Numbered from the stretch's first letter, positions 18,176 through 27,356 are shown. The stretch: DNA of 64,000 nt from Bacillus sp. NTK074B (GCF_017303375.1 NZ_JAFKOH010000005.1:236123-300122); one strand, 5' to 3'. Program-made: numbers and translations. Notes: generated by a model from the sequence alone, not told the origin.

Positions 18176-19444
18176 CTAATTAAATGAAGGGTTCTTTCTT
18201 TGATCCACCGGAAACACAATTTGAAAGCTCGTCCCCCTACCAACTCGACTCTCAACCGTAATAACGCCCCTCATCGCTTCGATGATCCTGTAAGACACCA
18301 TCAGTCCAAGGCCCGTTCCTTTTTCTTTCGTTGAGAAATAAGGTTCTCCGAGTCTCGCTTGTTGCAGGGGCGTCATTCCGGTTCCTGTGTCCGTGATGGT
18401 AATGCTCACGTCCCCTTTTTGAACCATTGAATGGATCGTAAGGGTGCCCCCTTTAGGCATGGATTCAATTGCGTTTTTAATAATATTGAGAAATGCCTGT
18501 TGAAAGTTCCGGGTGCTGCCGACAATCATGGCGTCCTGGATATCTTTGTGTACAAGCACAGATTGTTGATTGCTCAATGGCTCGACCATATCAGCAAGCT
18601 TATGCAGCTGTTCAGCAATGGAGACTTCCTCCACTTGTTCCGGATCCGGCCTGGCAAATGTAAGATAATCATTGATGATGTCTTCTGCCCTGTTCAATTC
18701 CGAAGTTGCAATGGATAAATACTGCTCTTTTTTTACTATTGGCAGATTTTCCTGTTGGAGAAGCCTTAGGAAGCCCTTGATCACGGTCAAGGGATTTTTC
18801 ACCTCATGAGAGATGCTGGCAGCGAGCTGTGCCAATACTTCCATCTTTTCTATTTTGACCAGTGCCTGTTTGATTTGAATCTGTTTTAGCAGCGTCTCAC
18901 ATATATATGTCAAGATCAGCATTCCCAAAGAAGGAAGTAGAATGAAATTGATTAAGTAACTTTCATCGATTACAAACACCGTCATTGCCTTTGCAATCAG
19001 GGCAGCAACGATGGAATGGAAGGTAAAAAGGATCACTGAGAATATGATTTTTTTGCGACTGGATAGCCGGTCGAATTTGAACCAGTTCATTCCGATAACT
19101 GTCGTCAAGAAGATGACCACATAAATCACAAATGCTACGATACTCCAACTATACATCATGGTCCTTGATACAAGTAAGACCCCCAGCAGCGCTAAACCAG
19201 TATATGGGCCACCATACAATGTTCCAAGAACAAAGGGGATCATCCTCAGATCATGGACACAATACGGATTATGGTATATGGGTGAAAGCATGCACATGAT
19301 AATGGCAATGCTAAAAGAAACAAAGGTTGCTACCCTTGTATACCAACCATGTATCATCTTTTTTTCAACAAGGAAAAAAACTAAAAAAATACTTAAAATA
19401 ATATAAAAGAAATTATTAATAACATCCTGATTAAAAATAATCAT
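18176..19444 (-). CDS. Sensor histidine kinase, KinB-like (5TM-LYT sensor)
   Basis: The 422-residue membrane kinase has about six transmembrane segments in residues 5-190, resembling the 5TMR/LYT sensor, followed by HisKA and HATPase domains. The phospho-acceptor is His213 in SISHEVKNPLTV; the N box is NIIKNAIESMP, with G boxes ITDTGTGM and GTGLGLMV. Size and topology match the sporulation phosphorelay kinase KinB, but the usual kapB neighbour is absent and no response regulator is adjacent, so an orphan phosphorelay kinase is inferred. The start at 19444 follows AAAGGG 5 bases upstream. Confidence 0.82.
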   Translation of the reverse strand: MIIFNQDVINNFFYIILSIFLVFFLVEKKMIHGWYTRVATFVSFSIAIIMCMLSPIYHNPYCVHDLRMIPFVLGTLYGGPYTGLALLGVLLVSRTMMYSWSIVAFVIYVVIFLTTVIGMNWFKFDRLSSRKKIIFSVILFTFHSIVAALIAKAMTVFVIDESYLINFILLPSLGMLILTYICETLLKQIQIKQALVKIEKMEVLAQLAASISHEVKNPLTVIKGFLRLLQQENLPIVKKEQYLSIATSELNRAEDIINDYLTFARPDPEQVEEVSIAEQLHKLADMVEPLSNQQSVLVHKDIQDAMIVGSTRNFQQAFLNIIKNAIESMPKGGTLTIHSMVQKGDVSITITDTGTGMTPLQQARLGEPYFSTKEKGTGLGLMVSYRIIEAMRGVITVESRVGRGTSFQIVFPVDQRKNPSFN

Positions 19445-19542
19445 CCTTACCCTTTGACCTTTCACAGATATAGTATTCTTTATAAAATTCTATCATACTG
19501 CCACTATATTCGTTACACTTATCTTTTTATCCTGTATTTCAT

Positions 19543-19574
19543 AAAAGAACTCCCCTGAAAAGAACAGGAGAGTC
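19543..19574 (-). terminator. Terminator of the ATP-grasp gene
   Basis: On the minus strand GACTCTCCTG pairs with CAGGGGAGTTC-type sequence (one wobble) and is followed by TTTTAT. Confidence 0.65.
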
Positions 19575-19581
19575 ATTTCAC

Positions 19582-20520
19582 TTACAGATTCTTCAATTGT
19601 TCACCAAGGTACTTCGCCAACTCCAGCATGCCGTATTGCCCATACTTCGCCTCGGCATCTTTATTGTAATTGGTATTGGTGTTCACATCATACGTATAGA
19701 CCGTTCCTTCTTTGTCTTGAATGAATTCAATCCCTGCTATATCAATTCTATTCTCTACTAAAAAGGATTCATAAGATGATAGGATATCATGTGCGAAATT
19801 TTCCCGGATTTCGAATTTAGACTTCTCCCCCTGCTCTCCTCCAGGACAAAATAAATCATCGACTTGGCAGACATCGGCAGGACATAGTTCAAATCCCTTT
19901 GATGTGTCCACCTTTACAGCATACATGAATTTCCCTCCGATGAATTCACATCGTGTAATGGAAGCATCGGGAGCTTCAATGTACTCCTGGATGAGCGTCG
20001 TCCCATCCAACGGTTCTTCAAACGAATCACTGTATACATAGTTTTTTAATGCATCGACCGAATGAAACAGTTGGACACCCAGTCCTTTTCCAGCGCGATT
20101 ATGCTTAGTGATGAAAGAAGGCTTATTGAGATTCTCTGCGGCTTCTATTATTTCCTCTTTTCCGACAGCGGCAATCGTCTTGGGCGTCTTAATCCCTGCA
20201 GCATTGAGTGACATATACTGATTTACTTTACTCACTTCCAACCGGAGGGCACGGTTTCCGTTCAGTACCTTTTTTCCATGTCTCTCTAACCAAGCAAGAA
20301 CGCTCTCGGTCAACTCAGGTGCAAAACGATGATTTCGAGTGTGGGAAGATGCACTGATGCGATTATAAAACACACCTTCCGGAGGCTCTTTGGATAAATC
20401 GACGAGACCGCGATCCAGGAACCACTCCTCATAAGGCAATTGAAGTTCATCGAGACGATTTGTTAAATGAGTGGTCCAATCACGATTTTCATGAATAATA
20501 TAAATTTTTCTCACGATCAT
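19582..20520 (-). CDS. RimK-like ATP-grasp ligase
   Basis: The 312-residue cytoplasmic protein has an ATP-grasp fold: a central lysine segment FITKHNRAGKGLGVQLF (phosphate-binding loop), LIQEYIEAPDASITRCEF (hinge and adenine site), and a C-terminal Mg-binding run AGIEFIQDKEGTVYTYDVNTNTNYN. Such enzymes join a carboxylate to an amine through an acyl-phosphate; RimK adds glutamates to proteins or small acids. The substrate here is unknown. The gene is single, with its own terminator, and the start at 20520 has only a weak upstream GGGG. Confidence 0.75.
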   Translation of the reverse strand: MIVRKIYIIHENRDWTTHLTNRLDELQLPYEEWFLDRGLVDLSKEPPEGVFYNRISASSHTRNHRFAPELTESVLAWLERHGKKVLNGNRALRLEVSKVNQYMSLNAAGIKTPKTIAAVGKEEIIEAAENLNKPSFITKHNRAGKGLGVQLFHSVDALKNYVYSDSFEEPLDGTTLIQEYIEAPDASITRCEFIGGKFMYAVKVDTSKGFELCPADVCQVDDLFCPGGEQGEKSKFEIRENFAHDILSSYESFLVENRIDIAGIEFIQDKEGTVYTYDVNTNTNYNKDAEAKYGQYGMLELAKYLGEQLKNL

Positions 20521-20608
20521 TACCCCATTTGTTCGTAGGATTTTTAATAAGTCTACAACACAAAGTAATCCTACTATAAAAGTAGGATTTAGGTCAACGA
20601 TCAGGAAT

Positions 20609-21073
20609 TCACTTTGGCTTACGGTCCTTTCTCTTCATTTGGATTTTCATCCCGCTTTTTGGTAAGAGTTCTCGGGCCATTGACGGCCTCTCTAATTTTG
20701 TACTCCGTTGATCGTCCTTAAGGATGTCTCTGATTTCCTGAAGGACTTCGAGGTTGGTCGTCTGTTTCACCTTATACGGATGATCTCCGCCTTTAAGCCT
20801 GTTTACCACTTTGATCATTAAAAACACACACATGGATATAAGAAGGAAATCAACCAATGAGCCCAGGAATTTCCCCAATTCTATCACCTCTGCCCCTATA
20901 CGAAAATGCACCCCTTCAAAATTGATCCCGCCAAATAAGATGCCAATCGCAGGCATCATCATGTCATGAACAAGAGACTCCACAATTTGTCCGAATGCGG
21001 ATCCAATGATGACGGCTACTGCCAAATCGAACACATTCCCCCTTGCAATGAACTGCTTGAACTCTGCCCACAT
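20609..21073 (-). CDS. mscL: Large-conductance mechanosensitive channel MscL
   Basis: The 154-residue protein forms the osmotic emergency valve. The N-terminal amphipathic start and first helix (FKQFIARGNVFDLAVAVIIG) match the MscL pore helix, and a second helix at about 75-100 follows. The C-terminal region is longer and more basic than the usual ~130-residue MscL. ATG 21073 was chosen because TAGGTGA lies 8 bases upstream, over a GTG four codons before it. Confidence 0.88.
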   Translation of the reverse strand: MWAEFKQFIARGNVFDLAVAVIIGSAFGQIVESLVHDMMMPAIGILFGGINFEGVHFRIGAEVIELGKFLGSLVDFLLISMCVFLMIKVVNRLKGGDHPYKVKQTTNLEVLQEIRDILKDDQRSTKLERPSMARELLPKSGMKIQMKRKDRKPK

Positions 21074-21151
21074 AATTAAGCTCACCTACCGCTTCATTAC
21101 TCCTAACATATGGGAAGAAAAAGCGAGATATGAAGACAAGGGGATAATTCT

Positions 21152-21247
21152 TTATAGAAGATACTTTCCTACGATGACGGCCAACATAATGAAAGCGACG
21201 ACTCCCATTAAGATGACGAGTTTTTTTTCATCCTTTTCCCCTGACAT
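21152..21247 (-). CDS. Small single-span membrane protein (31 residues)
   Basis: The ORF encodes a short charged N terminus (MSGEKDEKK) followed by one hydrophobic helix (about residues 10-26) and a basic end. GAGGAGG lies 8 bases before the ATG, a near-perfect ribosome binding site, which is the main reason to call it. It sits between lacI and mscL, all on the minus strand, so it may be co-transcribed with mscL. Function is unknown. Confidence 0.6.
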   Translation of the reverse strand: MSGEKDEKKLVILMGVVAFIMLAVIVGKYLL

Positions 21248-21278
21248 GTTCTTTGCCTCCTCTCATGATGGGTGACTC

Positions 21279-22238
21279 TTATACGGTTCCCCTTTCAAAT
21301 AATTTCGTGTCAAGTATCACCGGCTCAGGATGTTCTTCCTCGAGGAAAAGTTTAAACGCCTCTTCCCCCACTTTTCGTATCGGGACTTCAAAGGATGTGA
21401 TATTAAGTGCATCTGCAAGGGGATGGTTATCAAAGCTCAGAATGGCAAGATCCTCCGGTATCCTGATGGACTTTTTCCCCGCTTCAGCCACCATGCCTGC
21501 GGATACTTGATCGCTCGTTACAATCAGGGCAGTGGGCTTATCCTCTAGACGCTCCCACTTATCCATGACATCCCTTCCATCCTGAAGATCATAGCAGTCG
21601 TTGAAGATCCAGTCGGCACAGACTGGATTGATAGCGGCTTCCGAGCTGTCGTAGAAACCCCTGATCCGCTCTTCGCTATTCGTTCCAAACGTACGGTGCA
21701 GGCACAGACCGATCCGGGAATGTCCCTTTGAATGGAGATATTCCACTCCACTCCTGATTCCATGATAGTGATGAATGTACACCTTTTTATACCTTGCATC
21801 AGATACATTCTCACAGAAAACGACATTGGGGCTGATGAACGGTGCTAAAACATCGAGGGAATTGGAACGTGAGGTCAGGATCAATCCATCGACTTCCTTC
21901 ATCTGCAGGCGATGAAAGGCCTCAAGTTCTGCTCCCCTATCATAATTCGTCTGGAAGAGTTGAAGGTGATATCCATGTTTTAACGCTTCCCCTGCGATGC
22001 CTTGAAGGATCTCTCCGAAGTAAGGAAGATTTAAGTAAGGTAAGATCACTCCTATACTATAGGTTTTCCCCTTTGATAAGTGGACGGCATTTGCATTCTT
22101 TATATAATTCAACCTCTCCACAGCCTCTAGGACCTTCCGTCGTTTTTCTTCTTTCACATACGGATGGTCATTCAAGACCCTTGATACCGTCGAAACGGAA
22201 ACCCCTGCAAGCTTTGCAATACTCCTGATATTTGTCAT
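21279..22238 (-). CDS. LacI-family transcriptional regulator
   Basis: The 319-residue repressor has an N-terminal LacI helix-turn-helix (SIAKLAGVSVSTVSRVLND, residues 6-24), a hinge YIKNANAVHLSKGKT, and a periplasmic-binding-like effector domain (about 60-319). Family members sense a sugar or sugar phosphate. No sugar gene is adjacent, so its target is unclear. A perfect palindrome, TGAAACGCGTTTCA, lies 53 bp upstream and is the likely autoregulatory operator. ATG 22238 is 6 bases after AAGGGGA; the ATG two codons earlier is too close to that site. Confidence 0.88.
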   Translation of the reverse strand: MTNIRSIAKLAGVSVSTVSRVLNDHPYVKEEKRRKVLEAVERLNYIKNANAVHLSKGKTYSIGVILPYLNLPYFGEILQGIAGEALKHGYHLQLFQTNYDRGAELEAFHRLQMKEVDGLILTSRSNSLDVLAPFISPNVVFCENVSDARYKKVYIHHYHGIRSGVEYLHSKGHSRIGLCLHRTFGTNSEERIRGFYDSSEAAINPVCADWIFNDCYDLQDGRDVMDKWERLEDKPTALIVTSDQVSAGMVAEAGKKSIRIPEDLAILSFDNHPLADALNITSFEVPIRKVGEEAFKLFLEEEHPEPVILDTKLFERGTV

Positions 22239-22290
22239 ACCCATTCCCCTTACTAGCTATATGTGAAAAAACATGTAAAAACGCTTGCTC

Positions 22291-22304
22291 TGAAACGCGT
22301 TTCA
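22291..22304. promoter_or_regulatory. Palindromic LacI-type operator
   Basis: TGAAACGCGTTTCA is a perfect 14-bp palindrome between lacI and the divergent small gene. It resembles cre but has a GC, not CG, centre, as in operators of specific LacI paralogues. Confidence 0.6.
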
Positions 22305-22377
22305 CACTTTACAGTTAGTCATGTAAGGAATCGATTACTGAATCGAGATCCCAAAACATGACAAGGAGGCTATTCTT

Positions 22378-22518
22378 ATGCTCGGTTTTCTATATTTACC
22401 CCTTCTTTGTATCATCATCATAGGGGGAAGCTACGCCGCATTAAAGCCGATCCACTTTCATACTCCCAATGATCAAGGAGATCCATTAGAAAATATATAC
22501 AACAAGAACCTGAATTAA
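22378..22518 (+). CDS. Small membrane-anchored protein (46 residues)
   Basis: A hydrophobic N-terminal helix (about residues 3-20) is followed by a hydrophilic tail rich in Asn, Asp and His. AAGGAGG precedes the ATG by 8 bases and a strong terminator follows directly, so the unit looks genuine. It is divergent from the LacI regulator and shares the palindromic operator, so it is the regulator's most obvious target. Function is unknown. Confidence 0.6.
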   Translation: MLGFLYLPLLCIIIIGGSYAALKPIHFHTPNDQGDPLENIYNKNLN

Positions 22519-22526
22519 CTCAGGAT

Positions 22527-22556
22527 GCCTGCTTAAAAATAAAGCAGGCTTTTATT
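22527..22556 (+). terminator. Terminator of the 46-residue gene
   Basis: GCCTGCTT and AAGCAGGC pair around a short A-rich loop, followed by TTTTATTT. The T-run overlaps the stop codon of the facing HxlR gene. Confidence 0.8.
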
Positions 22557-22860
22557 TCAACCATTTCACCGCCCATACCTGGACCGCATCCATGACAGGT
22601 TCCAATGCTTTTCCTTTATTGGTCAAGCTGTATAGGACTTTCACCGGCTTTTCATCAAGCACTTCCCGGCACACGATTCCATTCTCTTCCAATTCCTTCA
22701 ATCTTTCCGTCAATACCTTTTGACTGATATTTGGTATTCTTTCATTTATATCTTTAAAACGGCACGTTCCATCAAATAATACCTTTATGATCATCCCGAT
22801 CCACCGCTTACCCAGTAACTCGAAGGCAGCGGCATATTTCGGACATAATTTGGATTCCAT
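22552..22860 (-). CDS. yodB: HxlR/DUF24 redox-sensing repressor, YodB-like
   Basis: The 102-residue winged-helix protein resembles B. subtilis YodB, a thiol-based sensor of quinones and diamide. The key N-terminal cysteine is present in KLCPKYAAAFELLGKRW (Cys5 with this start), and ISQKVLTERLKELEENGIV is the DNA-binding helix pair. The start at 22860 places Cys at the position found in YodB; an in-frame start 15 codons upstream lacks a binding site. It is divergent from a YodC-like nitroreductase, the same arrangement as yodB-yodC, and an inverted repeat lies between them. Confidence 0.72.
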   Translation of the reverse strand: MESKLCPKYAAAFELLGKRWIGMIIKVLFDGTCRFKDINERIPNISQKVLTERLKELEENGIVCREVLDEKPVKVLYSLTNKGKALEPVMDAVQVWAVKWLK

Positions 22861-22935
22861 TTCATACACACATCCTACATCTTTTTCCCTTGACGCAACA
22901 AACATCGTCGGTTATATTGTTCATAATGCTTATTC

Positions 22936-22952
22936 ACTTACAAAAAGTAAGT
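22936..22952. promoter_or_regulatory. Inverted repeat between the HxlR and nitroreductase genes
   Basis: ACTTAC and GTAAGT are perfect arms around five A. The position suits an operator for the HxlR repressor on both divergent genes. Confidence 0.55.
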
Positions 22953-23009
22953 AACATACAAATATATACCATATTATAACACTTTTTTAAACATCAAGGA
23001 GGCATTATC

Positions 23010-23621
23010 ATGGATAATTTCTTTCAAATCGTCGACGAACGCCGCTCAACGAAAGTGTACGACCCTCAGGTGGAGATCCCACGCGAGGAATTAGTCAGCC
23101 TGCTCGAAACAGCAGGGAAAGCTCCATCAGCCTGGAACCTTCAACAGTGGAAGTTCCTTGTATTTGATCAAAAAGAAGTTCAGGAACGCTTACTTCCTAT
23201 AGCTTATCATCAGCAGCAAATACAGGATGCTTCTGCAGTAGTAGCCATTCTGGGTGACCTGGAAGCCAACCAAAACATCGACCCTGTCTTTGATCCAGCC
23301 ATAGAAAAAGGAGAAATGACGGCTGAGATCAAAGACGTTTTGAAAAAACAAATCGATGGGGCTTACAGCCGGGAAGAATATCCCCGGGATGCTGCATTCA
23401 GTAACGCTTCCCTTGCAGCCATGCAGTTCATGCTTGCTGCGAAAGCGAAAGGCTGGGACACTTGCCCGATCGGTGGCTTTAATCCTGAAGCACTCGTTTC
23501 GGAATTCAATGTATCTGATCGTTATATCCCGATTATGTTGATTACAATCGGAAAACCTCTTCAAAAAGCACGTAAATCCGATCGTTTAGATATCCGTAAC
23601 TTAATCGATTGGGCTGAATAA
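23010..23621 (+). CDS. yodC: Nitroreductase-family NAD(P)H oxidoreductase, YodC-like
   Basis: The 203-residue FMN enzyme has the nitroreductase motifs RRSTKVYDP near the N terminus, APSAWNLQQW (FMN binding), NASLAAMQFMLAAKAKGWDTCPIGG, and a C-terminal helix. Length and the AWNLQ/CPIGGF blocks match B. subtilis YodC, a quinone- and nitroaromatic-reducing enzyme under YodB control. AAGGAGG precedes the ATG. Its divergent HxlR partner supports the quinone-stress role. Confidence 0.8.
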   Translation: MDNFFQIVDERRSTKVYDPQVEIPREELVSLLETAGKAPSAWNLQQWKFLVFDQKEVQERLLPIAYHQQQIQDASAVVAILGDLEANQNIDPVFDPAIEKGEMTAEIKDVLKKQIDGAYSREEYPRDAAFSNASLAAMQFMLAAKAKGWDTCPIGGFNPEALVSEFNVSDRYIPIMLITIGKPLQKARKSDRLDIRNLIDWAE

Positions 23622-23630
23622 ACTCATGGT

Positions 23631-23663
23631 AAAGCCACATCCTGTCCGGATGTGGCTTTTTCT
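23631..23663. terminator. Terminator between the nitroreductase and cydC
   Basis: AAAGCCACATCC and GGATGTGGCTTT pair perfectly around a 5-base loop, followed by TTCT on the plus strand. It separates converging genes. Confidence 0.85.
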
Positions 23664-23668
23664 ATATG

Positions 23669-25387
23669 CTAAAACAATACGCTATGCTCAATCTGCTTCA
23701 TTTCATAGAAGTACCCTTTTTCCCTCATAAGCTCCTCATAGCTTCCAGATTCCACAATGCTTCCATAATCCATGACGATGATCTGGTCCATCTCTTCTAG
23801 CCCGGTCAACTTATGACTAATGAGGATCAATGTGTCATCCTTCGCTACTGTATATAGATGATGAAAGAGTTCTATATCCATTAACGCGTCAACGGAGGAT
23901 GTCGGCTCATCGAGCATCCAAAGCCGTGACCCATTCAGCAGGGCCCTCGCAATCGCTAATCGCTGCCTTTCTCCACCAGAGAGATTTTCTCCTTTTTCTA
24001 ATACCTCATCCTCTAATGAAAAGTGATTCAGCTGCACGATGCGTAATACCGATTCCAATTCGCCGTCTGTCAGATCGTCACTGACCAGCATAAGATTATC
24101 TTTCACGGTTCCGTAGAAGAAATGGTTTTCTTGCAGAACCACATTAGCATGTTCCCACAACGACTCTTGATCAGTATCTTTCAAGGAAACATCATTCACG
24201 TAAATGGCACCCAGATCCGGTGAGTAAAAGTTTAATAACAATTGAAGTAATGTTGACTTCCCTGATCCTGAAGGCCCTACAATCGCTGTTTTCGAGCCTG
24301 CCGGCAGGTCGAGGCTCACTCCATCCAATGTCTTTCTTTCCTCTCCATGAAAGGTAAAGCTCACATCCTTCAAGCTGAAAGAAGGAGGTTCCCCCTCTAG
24401 GCGTATGCCGGATGAAGGTCCGTCCCTCTTAATTTCACCCCCATTATGAATGGCAGACAGCCGATCTGCAGCTCGGCGCGAATCTTCATAATGCGTAGGA
24501 AGGACCGCCATAGGTGTCGCATTTTCAAATACAGTCAAGGAAATCATGACGAGCATCGCGAGGAAGATCCCATCCAGTTGATCCGCTGCCACGGAATAAG
24601 CCCCTATTGCCAGAACCGTCCATGAGATGAACAGGGAAATCAGGGTGTTGATTGAATGGCTAAAAAGTGAAAAAATGCTCTCCCGTTCTTGCTCGTTCAC
24701 ATAAGTGGAAGCGACCCGGGCGAGATTACTCTCTTTTCCCTCCAATCTCTGATATATTTTCAAATCCCTGAAACCGTAGAGGAATTCCGTCACCTCTGTG
24801 GATAAATCCCCCCGCCTTTCACGGACGTTACTTTTAATACTTCTCTGTTTCCATGCGAAAAAGGATGGTACAATCAGCCCTGTCAATAATAGACCCCCGA
24901 GAAGGATCATAGCAACGAACACCGAATAATACATTGTAAACAATATGGTACTTAAGAACACCATCACCAGTATGATGGGTGGGTAAAAAACGCGAAGAAA
25001 GAAATTCTGCAGGCTTTCTACATCCCCTACGATACGTGAAAGTAAATCTCCGCTTCGATATCTGGAGAATATTTCAGGTGTAAGCGGCTCTATTTTTTCA
25101 TAGATGGATACCCTCAAGTTCTCAAGAATCGTAAACGTAGCCCGGTGGGAGAAATAGCGTTCCCCATACCGGGTCAATGCCTTTGTAAAACCGAACAATT
25201 TCAAAAGAGCGATCATTACGGTCAAGGCATAAAGAGGGACCTCCAAAGCCGCTTTAGAGATTAGATAACCACTGGAAGCAAACAGGCCGACCGAGGTAAG
25301 TCCAGCCAGAAAACCCAATAGTACGGAATACACAATATCCTTTTTTTCCTTCATCATCAACTTTACGATAAACCCTAATTCCTTCAT
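23669..25387 (-). CDS. cydC: ABC exporter subunit CydC
   Basis: The 572-residue half-transporter has six membrane helices (about 15-290) and a nucleotide-binding domain with Walker A VGPSGSGKST, signature LSGGERQRLAIARAL, Walker B LWMLDEP and the H-loop ISHK. With CydD it exports cysteine/glutathione-type thiols and is needed to assemble cytochrome bd. ATG follows the cydD stop with no gap. Codons RDGP in the linker near residue 325 are written by an exact copy of the 13-mer repeat (24416-24428), as if the repeat had invaded the gene in frame. Confidence 0.88.
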   Translation of the reverse strand: MKELGFIVKLMMKEKKDIVYSVLLGFLAGLTSVGLFASSGYLISKAALEVPLYALTVMIALLKLFGFTKALTRYGERYFSHRATFTILENLRVSIYEKIEPLTPEIFSRYRSGDLLSRIVGDVESLQNFFLRVFYPPIILVMVFLSTILFTMYYSVFVAMILLGGLLLTGLIVPSFFAWKQRSIKSNVRERRGDLSTEVTEFLYGFRDLKIYQRLEGKESNLARVASTYVNEQERESIFSLFSHSINTLISLFISWTVLAIGAYSVAADQLDGIFLAMLVMISLTVFENATPMAVLPTHYEDSRRAADRLSAIHNGGEIKRDGPSSGIRLEGEPPSFSLKDVSFTFHGEERKTLDGVSLDLPAGSKTAIVGPSGSGKSTLLQLLLNFYSPDLGAIYVNDVSLKDTDQESLWEHANVVLQENHFFYGTVKDNLMLVSDDLTDGELESVLRIVQLNHFSLEDEVLEKGENLSGGERQRLAIARALLNGSRLWMLDEPTSSVDALMDIELFHHLYTVAKDDTLILISHKLTGLEEMDQIIVMDYGSIVESGSYEELMREKGYFYEMKQIEHSVLF

Positions 25388-27118
25388 CTACACTCTCACC
25401 CCTTGCTGTACCGTCACCATATCACGATAGTGAGGGACGGACCTCATGAGTTCTGCATGATTCCCGAACCCCTCTGGTTTTCCTTTATCCAACAACAATA
25501 TATGTTCCGCTTTCCGTATCGTATGAAGCCGGTGCGCTACCGTAATGACCGTTGAACCCTTGGACAATTCCTCCAACGAGGACTGTAGAATTTGCTCAGT
25601 CCGCAAATCCAGTCCGGTTGTCGGTTCATCAAACAAGATGAGGGACGGACCTTTGAGAAATGCCCTTGCAATGGCAATGCGCTGTTTTTCCCCACCGGAA
25701 AGACCTCTGCCGGCTTCACCGATGGGTGTTTCATATCCCTTCTCAAGTCCTGCTATCATTTCAGAAATCCCTGCCTTTTCAGCCGCGGATTCAATCTCTT
25801 CACGTGTAACCCCATCTCTTCCGCCGATGGCAATATTCTCAGCTATCGTCCCTGAGAATATATATGGGTTCTGAGAAATGTAACTGAATTGATCAAACCA
25901 GTCTTTTTCTCTATATTCACTTCTCCGGCGTCCATTTACGAGAAGATCTCCTTCAGATGGCTCAAGAAGACCCGTGATCAGATGAAGGAGAGTTGTCTTT
26001 CCCGCACCACTTTGACCCACTACAGCCACATGGCTCCCTGAAGGAAAGACCGCCATAATCCCATCCAGGGCATATCCTTTTTCGTCATAGGAGAATCCAA
26101 GATTACGCAATTCGATTGATGGGGGCTTCCCATTTGGTACGATTCCCTCCTCTCCCCATCTGACCGGTTGATCCTTTTCTTTCAACTCTTCCAAGACCTT
26201 CTTCGCTGCACCCATGCTTCCACGTCCGGTATGAAAGGCGTTACCGAGCTCTTTTAATGAAAGATAGAATTCAGGTGCCAGGACAAGAACAAAGAAAGCC
26301 GTGAAAAAGGAGATGCTTTCAAATACCACTAATCTAAGACCCACCTCCAGGGCAATCAGGCCGATACTTAACATGGAAATGAATTCAAGCATCAACGATG
26401 ATAAGAAAGCCGTCTTCAGTACGGCCATGGTGGCTTCCCTAAAGTCCAGACTGCTCGATCGGATCACCTCTTTCTGCTGAGTACCCCTCCCCAATAGCTT
26501 CAAAGTAACCAACCCTTGAAGGATATCGAGGAACTTCCCCGAAAAAGCCGTCAACTTGTCCATCTGCTCCTCAGATTTCTTCTTAGTCATGACGCCGATG
26601 ATCGCCATGAACAATGGAATGAATGGAGCCGTTACCACCATGATCAAACCTGTGTAAACATGCTCCGTGAAAATCGTGATCAGAAGAATCAATGGAACAA
26701 TCGTCGTTTGGATTCTTTGAGGTATATACTGACTGTAATATCCGTCCAACCCATCGACGGCATCCATCATCGTACTGACCTTTTGACCTGATTGGCCCTG
26801 AATCGATGCTTGAAGAGGATTTTTAGACCATTTCATTAAGAGCCTGTTCCTTAAATCCCTCCTGACCTTTGAGGACATCCTGATTCCTGTCCGTCCATTG
26901 ATATAGGAAAGGATAGCTCTTCCCGTTAGAATAAGAAACAAAGCCCCAAGCATCGGTAAGGTTGCTTGAAACTCAAGCTCCTCTATAAACATTTTATTGA
27001 CAATGCTAACGATCAAATAAGCCTGCCCGACTACGACTCCCCCCATCAATAGGGATGTCGCATAAAGTGACATCATGGATGATCTTTGCAGTTTAGCCAA
27101 TTGATTAAGCTCTTTCAT
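25388..27118 (-). CDS. cydD: ABC exporter subunit CydD
   Basis: The 576-residue half-transporter pairs with CydC. It has a membrane domain (about 15-290) and an ATPase domain with Walker A VGQSGAGKTT, signature LSGGEKQRIAIARAF, Walker B LILFDEP and AHRLH. Its first-in-operon place and sequence type mark it as CydD. Two copies of the 13-mer repeat lie in the coding region: one encodes KGPSL next to the Walker B strand (25640-25652), the other RSVPH near the C terminus (25432-25444), in different phases. A Rex-type operator precedes the gene. cydAB is not in the window. Confidence 0.87.
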   Translation of the reverse strand: MKELNQLAKLQRSSMMSLYATSLLMGGVVVGQAYLIVSIVNKMFIEELEFQATLPMLGALFLILTGRAILSYINGRTGIRMSSKVRRDLRNRLLMKWSKNPLQASIQGQSGQKVSTMMDAVDGLDGYYSQYIPQRIQTTIVPLILLITIFTEHVYTGLIMVVTAPFIPLFMAIIGVMTKKKSEEQMDKLTAFSGKFLDILQGLVTLKLLGRGTQQKEVIRSSSLDFREATMAVLKTAFLSSLMLEFISMLSIGLIALEVGLRLVVFESISFFTAFFVLVLAPEFYLSLKELGNAFHTGRGSMGAAKKVLEELKEKDQPVRWGEEGIVPNGKPPSIELRNLGFSYDEKGYALDGIMAVFPSGSHVAVVGQSGAGKTTLLHLITGLLEPSEGDLLVNGRRRSEYREKDWFDQFSYISQNPYIFSGTIAENIAIGGRDGVTREEIESAAEKAGISEMIAGLEKGYETPIGEAGRGLSGGEKQRIAIARAFLKGPSLILFDEPTTGLDLRTEQILQSSLEELSKGSTVITVAHRLHTIRKAEHILLLDKGKPEGFGNHAELMRSVPHYRDMVTVQQGVRV

Positions 27119-27147
27119 CGTTGCTCTCAACTCCAAAAGTTAAAAGT

Positions 27148-27165
27148 TAGTGAAACACTTCACAA
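27148..27165. promoter_or_regulatory. Rex-type operator before cydDC
   Basis: TAGTGAAACACTTCACAA fits the Rex consensus TTGTGAA-N4-TTCACAA with one mismatch, 30 bp before cydD. It implies NADH/NAD-controlled expression. Confidence 0.65.
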
Positions 27166-27356
27166 ATTAATATCTCCATTATAATAAACTTGCTCCCATC
27201 ATGCATCATGCAGGATTGACCTTTTTGTGACAATTCCAGGGAAGTTACCGTTAAGTATGGAAAAAGGGTGAATATTTTGTAACCTTCACAATTTTATCAG
27301 TGTCATAATGACTTCATCCGAATGACAATAATTGTAGAAATCTACTAGCCGTCCCT

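Noticed and set aside
27260..27290. Second Rex box before cydD
   Set aside because: TTGTAACCTTCACAA has the wrong spacing between half-sites.
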